Below are positions 1 to 5,360 of a stretch of DNA of 5,360 bases, piece by piece. A program made the translations under genes and the position numbers. Numbering within the stretch: the stretch's first letter is position 1; every line of letters begins with the position of its first letter. The notes below the pieces were generated by a model. The model was not told the DNA's origin. It saw only the letters and a list, made by a program, of their open reading frames with translations, and made no database searches. Source of the stretch: Caldithrix sp. (GTDB lineage: Bacteria > Zhuqueibacterota > Zhuqueibacteria > Oceanimicrobiales > Oceanimicrobiaceae); NCBI GenBank assembly GCA_004357015.1, contig SMXE01000231.1, positions 1-5,360 of the forward strand, read 5' to 3'.

Positions 1-68
1 AAACGTTTGCGCCATCAATGCAAAAACTTGCACAGAATAGACGCCTTTCCGTGGCTAAGCTTCCTTTG

Positions 69-263
69 CTAGCTAATTTTATTCATTAGAGTTAAAGAAC
101 TTTTCTTCTTTGCATGGCACAAAGATTGCAAAAACTTAACCAAAAAAATAAAGGGGACAACTTCGTAAACTTCATTCCTCAATTCTTTGGTTAGCGATTC
201 AATTTTTTTTTGAATCAGACTTTTGTTGAATAGACGTCCCTTGCTGTTGAAGTTTAGGTTCAA
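69..263 (-). pseudogene. Possible decayed small ORF, DUF2281-like remnant
   Basis: This is an open frame of 64 codons whose first usable codon is TTG, with no good ribosome binding site seen upstream. Residues about 15-34, containing SLIQKKIESLTKELRNEVYE, resemble the start of small DUF2281/VapB-like antitoxin-type proteins, which typically read 'I..LP.EL..EV.DF...LL' followed by a lysine-rich stretch. A lysine-rich AKKKSSLTL segment does follow at about residues 51-59. The middle (VVPFIFLVKF) does not fit that family, and the usual proline after the first helix is threonine here. It could be a degenerate copy, a diverged small protein, or simply a chance ORF in AT-rich DNA. The family resemblance is from memory and unverified. 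Confidence 0.2.
196..216. repeat. Perfect 7-bp inverted repeat with T7 loop
   Basis: GATTCAA at 196-202 and its exact reverse complement TTGAATC at 210-216 flank a loop of seven T residues. The stem is AT-rich and no T-tract follows it on the plus strand, so it is a poor intrinsic terminator. A transcription-factor operator or a weak hairpin in the leader of the downstream operon are alternatives. It could also be coincidence, because it falls inside the weak minus-strand ORF. Confidence 0.4.
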
Positions 264-314
264 GTTTTAGCATTTTTCTTTCAGATTTAAAAGAATCTTC
301 ATTTAACAATACTC

Positions 315-321
315 AAGGAGG
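315..321 (+). promoter_or_regulatory. Shine-Dalgarno sequence for the 589-aa lipoprotein
   Basis: AAGGAGG sits 6 nt before the ATG at 328, a near-ideal anti-16S match at normal spacing. It fixes the start at 328 rather than the in-frame ATG at 358, which would remove the N-terminal part of the signal peptide. Confidence 0.9.
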
Positions 322-327
322 GACCAA

Positions 328-2097
328 ATGATTTCTCATCGTTTCTATCCTCAGTTGATGGTAACATGTCTCCTCATTTTGTTCGCTATTCTCTGGAGTT
401 GCGGAAAGGGTCCCACCAAGCCCGGTGAACAGAATGATCCCCCCGATACGTTCATTACCAAGAAATCACTCGAGAAAGTACCGCTCGAAACCGATTCCAC
501 CGGCGCGTTTGTAAACTTGACGCAGTTTATATACTCGATCGAGTTCACAGGGGTTGACCTGGATGGAAAGGTCGACAGCTTTCAAGTCAGAATTAACAAC
601 GGTCCATGGTCAGCTTATTCAACTAAAACGAATCGCTCAGACACATTGGATTTCGATTCTGAAACTGCAGTGAACACAGTGTCAGTCCGCTCAAAAGATG
701 ATCAGGGAGCTGAGGACCCGACCCCGGCGACAGCCGAATTTACTTTGGCTGAAATCGAAGCGAATGCCAAACCAACGACGGCTTTCGCTTCGGGACCGGG
801 AAATGGTACGACAACCGGACTTGGAGTAAGATTTATCGTTAGCGGATCCGATGAGGATGGGGAAATTTCGAGTTTCATATACTCCCTGGATGGAGGCGCG
901 GAAATGACATTGACCGCGGATGCCGACGGCAAAGCTGTAATAGAGTTCTCTGCTGCTCTCGGTAATTTGTTATCAATCGGGAACCACGCGGTCTCTGCCC
1001 GCAGTGTCGACAACCTGGGCGCAGAGGACGCGACTCCGGAAACACGAAGCTTTTTTGCCACAACCGGTTTCAAACCCATTGTAACACAGGCAGACGGGCC
1101 GCCCCCGGGTGGCGGCTGGTTTACGGGTGCAGATATTCCGTTTGCATGGAATACTGCAGTTGCCCACTACTCCGGTGTTATTGATACATACCAATTCTCA
1201 ATAGATGACCCGGTAAATTTCACCGATACGACTGCCACAAGCATTGCACTACCCGAACAGGATGCCGGTCCACATACATTCCGGGTCCGTGCGGTTGAAC
1301 TTGAAGGCAATATTTCGGACCCCCTCGAGGTGAGTTTTGACGTTGCCCTTTTTGCGCCAACCCAGGGCATTCTCTTCATAGACAACATGAGTTTTAACCC
1401 AAATACATCAGTTTATGCAAGTGAGCCGGATGTGGACCAGCAGGTCCTGGATGGTTTCTTTCAGAATTTTAGTCAGGTGAGCGTTTGGGATGTTGATCGG
1501 TTGTCAGGGGGCAATCGTTTTCCGGGAGCCATCAATACAACATCTTTGCCCGGACCAGATGATCTGGCCCAATACTCCAGTGTAGTCGCAATGACGGATG
1601 GTGGTTATGCGCTGGACAACATTTCAGCATTGCTAGCCGCCTATTTTCAGGCCGGTGGAAACTTGATGATTACCGGCTATCAGTCGACGGACTTTGGACA
1701 AGTTCTGAAAGACGTGCTGGGGACGCCAACGGTATTTAACGGTTTTGGCACCAGCCTTATGAGTCTGGAGGGTTTTCAGGCGGCGGAAGGCAATAACAGC
1801 GATGCCTTCGCGTTTCTGACCGGCGCCGATGTTGTCCCTATCCTCCCTGGCACAACAAACCGCAGTTGGGAGATTACCACAAATGTGGCTCCGACCTCAC
1901 TTCGAGTTCTGTTTGCGAATGTTTTCGAAGGAGGTTCATTTGGCGGTTTTCGTATTGCTACTGAAACTCAGGGCGCCAAAGGCAACTGGGGTCTCTGGGT
2001 CGGTGTTTCTATGGGCTTCATGGATCAAAAGTCAACTGGAATCGTCAAGTTTGGCGACTTTGTTTGCGGCGATCGTTTTGGAGAAGTTAAGAATTAA
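328..2097 (+). CDS. Secreted lipoprotein, Ig-like modules plus GATase-like C-terminal domain
   Basis: No named gene is recognised. The protein has 589 residues. It begins with a lipoprotein signal peptide: hydrophobic residues about 9-23, then the lipobox LWSC with the lipidated Cys at residue 25. Trp at -2 is unusual. A Pro/Gly-rich linker follows (about 26-40), then three Ig/FN3-like beta-sandwich modules at about 40-140, 147-243 and 248-341. Modules 1 and 2 share a G-x-D-x-D-G turn (75-80 and 173-178) and a near-repeated segment (120-135 and 224-239, 10 of 16 identical). The remainder (about 345-589) starts with an alternating beta/alpha pattern (GILFIDN 347-353, WDV 387-389, VVAMTDGGY 419-427, GGNLMITGY 443-451). 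This suggests a Rossmann-like GATase1/ThuA-type fold without the catalytic Cys. The likely role is ligand binding at the outer membrane in partnership with the downstream TonB-dependent receptor; this is inference. It is the first gene of a tight three-gene operon. No type IX secretion C-terminal domain is seen. Confidence 0.88.
   Translation: MISHRFYPQLMVTCLLILFAILWSCGKGPTKPGEQNDPPDTFITKKSLEKVPLETDSTGAFVNLTQFIYSIEFTGVDLDGKVDSFQVRINNGPWSAYSTKTNRSDTLDFDSETAVNTVSVRSKDDQGAEDPTPATAEFTLAEIEANAKPTTAFASGPGNGTTTGLGVRFIVSGSDEDGEISSFIYSLDGGAEMTLTADADGKAVIEFSAALGNLLSIGNHAVSARSVDNLGAEDATPETRSFFATTGFKPIVTQADGPPPGGGWFTGADIPFAWNTAVAHYSGVIDTYQFSIDDPVNFTDTTATSIALPEQDAGPHTFRVRAVELEGNISDPLEVSFDVALFAPTQGILFIDNMSFNPNTSVYASEPDVDQQVLDGFFQNFSQVSVWDVDRLSGGNRFPGAINTTSLPGPDDLAQYSSVVAMTDGGYALDNISALLAAYFQAGGNLMITGYQSTDFGQVLKDVLGTPTVFNGFGTSLMSLEGFQAAEGNNSDAFAFLTGADVVPILPGTTNRSWEITTNVAPTSLRVLFANVFEGGSFGGFRIATETQGAKGNWGLWVGVSMGFMDQKSTGIVKFGDFVCGDRFGEVKN
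550..1056 (+). repeat. Two tandem Ig-like protein modules
   Basis: These are two diverged copies of one module within the 589-aa lipoprotein, residues about 75-140 and 173-243. Each starts with a G-x-D-x-D-G turn leading into a strand of alternating hydrophobics (KVDSFQVRINNG, EISSFIYSLDGG). Each ends with an R-S-x-D-x-x-GAED-x-TP-x-T strand and loop. At DNA level they have drifted, so this is old domain duplication rather than a recent tandem repeat. The acidic turn is typical of cadherin/PKD-like bacterial surface domains and may bind calcium, which is inference. Confidence 0.75.
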
Positions 2098-2142
2098 CGA
2101 GGACCCAGAATTATAAATCAAGTAAATCTACAGGTCACTCAT

Positions 2143-2150
2143 TAAGGAGG
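2143..2150 (+). promoter_or_regulatory. Shine-Dalgarno sequence for the 474-aa lipoprotein
   Basis: TAAGGAGG lies 7 nt before the ATG at 2158, a full-strength ribosome binding site. The 60-bp gap after the preceding stop codon contains no obvious hairpin-plus-T-tract terminator, so re-initiation on a shared transcript is likely. Confidence 0.9.
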
Positions 2151-2157
2151 ACTGAAA

Positions 2158-3582
2158 ATGTTGAAAAAGCTCCTAACAATATTTTTGATTTCGGGTTTGT
2201 TATTGGGTGCTCTTTTTCTATCCTGTGCCGAGGATGATCCCACTTTGACACGGTTTGTACAGAACCTGGTGCTTGAGATCATCGCCGGACCGAAGGAAGG
2301 CAGCACTCTTTTAAATAATGAATTCTTCACTTTCGAATGGCGAGCCCAGGGTGGTGGTGGAGACATAACCTATGAGATTCAACTGACAGGAGTAGACGCA
2401 TCAGCGATCACCACTACTGAAGTTTCGAAGGGTTATCCGGGGCAATCCGAAGGCAGTTACACCTTTACGGTAACTGCCAGAGCTGGCTCCGAAAGCAGCA
2501 GCGATTCCAGGACCTTCAGTGTAGGAGCCAACCTCGGACCTCCTACGGTTACGATTACGGGGGCACGTGGTAGCGCATCTTCAGGCGGCAGTGGCGTAAC
2601 ACCCGCATACTCACCAGGAGCAACTGCTTTTGTGCGCTGGAGCGGGCAAGATGTGGACAGATTTGGCGAGGTTGTCGGCTATCGCTGGGATTCTGGCGGC
2701 ACGCAAGGGTTTAATGAATTTAATATGGCAAACACCGCTGGTTTTGCAGTACCGGGCACACCGGGAACATATACATTTACACTGGAGGCAATTGACAATG
2801 GCGGAGAGACTTCATCGACAACATTCGACTACGAAGTGAAAAATGCCACTATTGTTGTGGTCGATGACAAGCCACAAGGGAATCCACTGGATGAACTCGA
2901 CGAAGATCAGTTTTATGCGGATCTTCTGCAAGGGTTCGCTTTTGCGACCTGGGACGTGGCAGCTCAAGGCATACCTACGATCGGAGATTTGTCGGTTTTT
3001 GAAGTGGCCATTCTTTACAGCGCGGGTGGATCTGCCTGGTGGGCGGCAATTGGCACCGATTTTCCCGGATCGGCTGTTCAGCTCTCAGATTTCGTGGATG
3101 GCGGCGGCAAACTTTGGGTTATGGGCCAGGGGATTATGGAAGACCTAACCGGCCTGGCAAGCGGTGTCGCCGACCCTGCGAGTTTTGAGGCGGTCTATCT
3201 CCACCTGGCACCGGCAACAGGCGATTCTACCACTGACGCAGGGCGCACATGGTCGCGAGCCGGTGAGTTTTCTGGAGATCTACAATTTACCTTCGCCGAT
3301 GATGTTTTAGGCGACCCGGCAAATTTTCCACGCATAGCAATACAAGCACAATCTGGCGACGTTGAGGAAATCGTGGCCGGAACAGGTGCGGAGATTATCT
3401 ATGAAGGCAAAGGCGGATTGGGCGACCCAATCGGGGATGTCGCGCTGCGTTTTCCGTCTGGCGGAACAAGTACAACCCTGGTATTCATGACCTTTCCTCT
3501 GTTTGAAAATGTAGCAGCAAAGGCCAGTCAGATCGATTCCAGAACGTTGACTCAGGAAATTATGAGAGAAATGGGACAATAA
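2158..3582 (+). CDS. Secreted lipoprotein, two Ig-like modules plus GATase-like domain
   Basis: No named gene is recognised. The protein has 474 residues. The signal peptide carries Lys at positions 3-4, a hydrophobic core at about 5-21, and a lipobox-like FLSC with the modified Cys at residue 23; Phe at -3 is less common. The following AEDD makes the mature N-terminus acidic. Two beta-sandwich modules follow, at about 40-123 and 127-227. The second has a G-Q-D-V-D turn at 163-167 and a YRWDSGG strand at 175-181, matching the modules of the upstream lipoprotein. Residues about 230-474 begin with TIVVVDD (231-237), then WDV (265-267), VAILYSAGG (283-291) and GGKLWVMGQG (316-325), the same order of elements as the upstream protein's C-terminal domain. 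The expected amidotransferase nucleophile site is Gly323, so catalysis of that type is unlikely. The two proteins look like diverged paralogues, and the TonB-dependent receptor gene follows 49 bp downstream. The function is inferred to be ligand capture or receptor accessory. Confidence 0.88.
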   Translation: MLKKLLTIFLISGLLLGALFLSCAEDDPTLTRFVQNLVLEIIAGPKEGSTLLNNEFFTFEWRAQGGGGDITYEIQLTGVDASAITTTEVSKGYPGQSEGSYTFTVTARAGSESSSDSRTFSVGANLGPPTVTITGARGSASSGGSGVTPAYSPGATAFVRWSGQDVDRFGEVVGYRWDSGGTQGFNEFNMANTAGFAVPGTPGTYTFTLEAIDNGGETSSTTFDYEVKNATIVVVDDKPQGNPLDELDEDQFYADLLQGFAFATWDVAAQGIPTIGDLSVFEVAILYSAGGSAWWAAIGTDFPGSAVQLSDFVDGGGKLWVMGQGIMEDLTGLASGVADPASFEAVYLHLAPATGDSTTDAGRTWSRAGEFSGDLQFTFADDVLGDPANFPRIAIQAQSGDVEEIVAGTGAEIIYEGKGGLGDPIGDVALRFPSGGTSTTLVFMTFPLFENVAAKASQIDSRTLTQEIMREMGQ

Positions 3583-3617
3583 CTCTAAATGTATTGAAAG
3601 ACAAAATTAATCTCAGC

Positions 3618-3623
3618 AAGGAG
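3618..3623 (+). promoter_or_regulatory. Shine-Dalgarno sequence that decides the receptor start
   Basis: AAGGAG lies 8 nt before the ATG at 3632. A nearer ATG at 3627 is only 3 nt from the motif and reads ATG-CTA-TGA, a two-codon frame ending across the real start, so 3632 is the chosen initiation codon. Confidence 0.88.
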
Positions 3624-3631
3624 TAAATGCT

Positions 3632-5360
3632 ATGAACGTGAAAAAACCATTTCAGCAAAGCGCCCTTATAGTGATGCTGCTGGCATTGATTCTTTATCTG
3701 CCGGCTGAAGTATTCCCCGGCACGACGGGTAAGATTGCCGGTCGGTTACTGGACGCTCAAACCGGTGACCCGTTACCCGGAGCAAATGTGGTTGTGCAAG
3801 GTACCACTTTCGGTGCCGCGACTGATATCGAGGGTTATTACACGATTCTGCGCATGCCTCCGGGTACTTACATCCTCGAAATTACCATGATCGGGTATAA
3901 AAGAATCATTCATACAAATGTCATGGTAAGTGTAGATTTGACCACCACCCAAAATTTCAGCCTGGAAGCGACAGTTATCGAAGGCGAGGAAATTACAACG
4001 ACGGCCGAGCGGCCATTGGTGATCAAGGATTTGACGTCATCTTCTTTCCGGGTTACAGCCGATGAAATCGAAGATATACCAGGCGTGAACTCCGTTACTG
4101 ATGCAATTCGATTGATGCCAGGCGTGATCGGCGAAGGGGAAGAACTTCATGTTCGCGGCGGTCGATCGGGTGAAACGGTTTATCTGATCGATGGTATCGC
4201 TGTTAATGATCCACTATTCAATAATGAAGTCATAGATGTCAATAAGTACGCCATTGATGAAATCGAGCTGCAGACCGGCGGGTTTAATGCTGAATACGGT
4301 AACGTTCAGTCGGGACTCGTTAATATTGTACCGCGTGGCGGTCGCTCTTATTACTCTGGTAGAATTGCTTATTTTACCGATAATTTCGGCAGCGGCGACT
4401 TTCCGTCAGATATTCTTTTGAACGCTGAAGATCCATTCTCGGTAGATCCGGAGGCATATCTTAAGCCCAAAGGCACCGGTCTGCGCGCAAATTCATTTCA
4501 CAGCGATCGCTGGGAAATGAATTTTGGGGGTCCGGTCCCGTTAATAGGAGATAAGCTCAAGTTTTTCGTATCCGCTACCGCCAACAGATCCGATGGCTAC
4601 CTGCCAAATGAAGACCAAAGCGCGACTTTGACAACTTTCACGGAAAATTTTGACGCCTCCGCGGATCCCGATCAGACGCCCCAGCAAGCGGGAGAAGCAG
4701 ATGCGACTACTTTCTCCAACTCTGGTAAAGTCGATCATCCCTTTGTCAGTTCCTTTCTCGGTTTATTCGATTGGGGCGGACGATTTAGCAACGCTCTGAA
4801 CTACAGCGCAGTTTTGAATTACGTGCCCGGCGCTAATTACCGGGCGAGTGTGACTTTTGTCGGATCAAAGTCCTGGGGTGATGATTATCGACATACGTTC
4901 AAGTTTCAGCCGGACCACACACAGCAGTTTGAGGCTACCAATTCCAGTACGGTGTTTAGCTGGACCCATACCCTTAGCCCAAGCACATTTTATGAGGCCA
5001 AATTCGCATACACGCGAAATAATCGGCTGCAATACCCCGGCATGAGAAACGGCATCCGGTTGACCCCGGAATTTATGAACAATCGCATCCAGGGATTAGA
5101 AGCAGTCGATGGCAATCTTCAGGCTCAGGAGGAGCGATTCGGGGATATCCCCGGCATCGATCCAGTCGACCTGCGAGGCGATGGCGATGATGAATTTTTT
5201 GATGATGAATTTACCGCTGTTATCCCCGGACTTGCGGGCTTTTGGAGAACAGGTTGGAATGGATCTGGTACCTGGTCGAGACACTTGACCGAAGTTTTCA
5301 CTATTAAGACAGATGTGCTCAGCCAGGTAACCCGATCGCACTTGGTTAAGGGAGGCTTTG
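3632..5360 (+). CDS. TonB-dependent outer-membrane receptor, 3' end beyond window
   Basis: The frame is open for 576 codons to the window edge, so only the N-terminal part is present; relatives usually run to about 900-1000 residues. A Sec signal peptide is seen (basic KK at 4-5, hydrophobic core about 11-23, cleavage probably near 25-30). Next comes a carboxypeptidase-regulatory-like beta-sandwich at about 33-112, with the family pattern G-x-x-x-G-x-(L)-x-D-x-x-T-G-x-P-L-PGANV and PPGTY...GYK. The plug domain spans about 140-237, with DAIRLMPGV (157-165), HVRGGRSGETVYLIDGIAV (173-191) and GGFNAEYGNVQSGLVNIV (216-233). Barrel strands begin near 239, including the common GGPVP...KLKFF pattern at 299-312. 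The protein would import a ligand across the outer membrane using TonB energy. No TonB box is obvious. The ligand is unknown; the two preceding lipoprotein genes are probable partners. An acidic insertion at about 508-526 is noted separately. Confidence 0.93.
   Translation, partial: MNVKKPFQQSALIVMLLALILYLPAEVFPGTTGKIAGRLLDAQTGDPLPGANVVVQGTTFGAATDIEGYYTILRMPPGTYILEITMIGYKRIIHTNVMVSVDLTTTQNFSLEATVIEGEEITTTAERPLVIKDLTSSSFRVTADEIEDIPGVNSVTDAIRLMPGVIGEGEELHVRGGRSGETVYLIDGIAVNDPLFNNEVIDVNKYAIDEIELQTGGFNAEYGNVQSGLVNIVPRGGRSYYSGRIAYFTDNFGSGDFPSDILLNAEDPFSVDPEAYLKPKGTGLRANSFHSDRWEMNFGGPVPLIGDKLKFFVSATANRSDGYLPNEDQSATLTTFTENFDASADPDQTPQQAGEADATTFSNSGKVDHPFVSSFLGLFDWGGRFSNALNYSAVLNYVPGANYRASVTFVGSKSWGDDYRHTFKFQPDHTQQFEATNSSTVFSWTHTLSPSTFYEAKFAYTRNNRLQYPGMRNGIRLTPEFMNNRIQGLEAVDGNLQAQEERFGDIPGIDPVDLRGDGDDEFFDDEFTAVIPGLAGFWRTGWNGSGTWSRHLTEVFTIKTDVLSQVTRSHLVKGGF

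Larger units (their letters stand above)
1..327. other. AT-rich intergenic region upstream of the operon
   Basis: No convincing intact gene lies in this stretch. It is visibly richer in A and T than the coding region that follows. It holds a weak minus-strand ORF (69-263, listed separately) and an inverted repeat (196-216, listed separately). Two short direct repeats are also present: the 11-mer TGCAAAAACTT at 19-29 and 127-137, and the 9-mer GAATAGACG at 35-43 and 228-236. These could be chance matches in AT-rich DNA. The promoter of the three-gene operon should lie here, most likely between about 240 and 310, but I found no pair of boxes close enough to a sigma-70 or Bacteroidota-type consensus to annotate. 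Confidence 0.6.

Noticed and set aside
247..273. Possible promoter with TTGAAG at 247-252 and TAGCAT at 268-273
   Set aside because: The spacing is only 15 bp and the -10 box is weak. A Bacteroidota-type TAnnTTTG box was not found at a convincing place either, so no promoter is annotated.
702..1079. 125-codon minus-strand open frame inside the first lipoprotein gene
   Set aside because: It lies wholly inside a well-supported gene with lipobox, repeated modules and a strong ribosome binding site. Its protein is low-complexity (Ser/Ala/Pro-rich) with no recognisable domain, as expected for an antisense shadow.
2025..2097. Type IX secretion sorting domain at the C-terminus of the first lipoprotein
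   Set aside because: The last residues (FGDFVCGDRFGEVKN) lack the usual pattern of a short beta-sandwich ending in a basic G-x-Y/KLVK-type tail, and the protein already carries a lipobox.
1829..2116. 95-codon plus-strand frame overlapping the end of the first lipoprotein gene
   Set aside because: It has no ribosome binding site. The main frame stays open and coherent to its TAA at 2097, so it is neither a frameshifted continuation nor an overlapping gene.
3583..3631. Possible transcription terminator between the second lipoprotein and the receptor
   Set aside because: No GC-rich stem followed by a T-run is visible in this 49-bp gap, which ends in a strong ribosome binding site. Read-through is more likely.
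5168..5176. RGD tripeptide (residues 515-517) in the receptor
   Set aside because: A host-integrin adhesion motif would need an animal-associated context. Here the tripeptide is part of an acidic, likely cation-binding loop and is probably coincidental.

Overview
The window looks like a piece of a Gram-negative genome from the FCB superphylum, outside the classical Bacteroidota. Candidate KSB1, Calditrichota or Zixibacteria-type lineages are my best guess, by recall only. The support is an outer-membrane TonB-dependent receptor with an N-terminal carboxypeptidase-regulatory-like domain, long Ig-like lipoproteins with a Gly-x-Asp-x-Asp turn signature, moderate GC, and perfect Shine-Dalgarno sequences before all three genes. 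Bacteroidota usually lack strong Shine-Dalgarno sequences.

Layout. Positions 1-327 are AT-rich and hold no convincing intact gene. They contain a possible decayed small minus-strand ORF, a short perfect inverted repeat with a T7 loop, and presumably the promoter of the downstream operon, which I could not pinpoint. Three plus-strand genes follow, with gaps of 60 and 49 bp and no visible terminator between them, so they very probably form one operon. They are a 589-aa lipoprotein (328-2097), a 474-aa lipoprotein (2158-3582), and the first 576 residues of a TonB-dependent receptor (3632 to the window edge).

How the genes may work together. The two lipoproteins share one architecture: a lipobox, two or three Ig-like beta-sandwich modules, and a C-terminal domain that reads like a Rossmann-like, class I glutamine-amidotransferase/ThuA-type fold whose nucleophile position is glycine. 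The simplest reading is that they are surface or periplasmic binding lipoproteins working with the receptor. That would be analogous to SusD/SusC pairs, but neither lipoprotein resembles SusD. The ligand cannot be read from the sequence. Nothing suggests a CRISPR array, tRNA, rRNA, insertion sequence or phage element.
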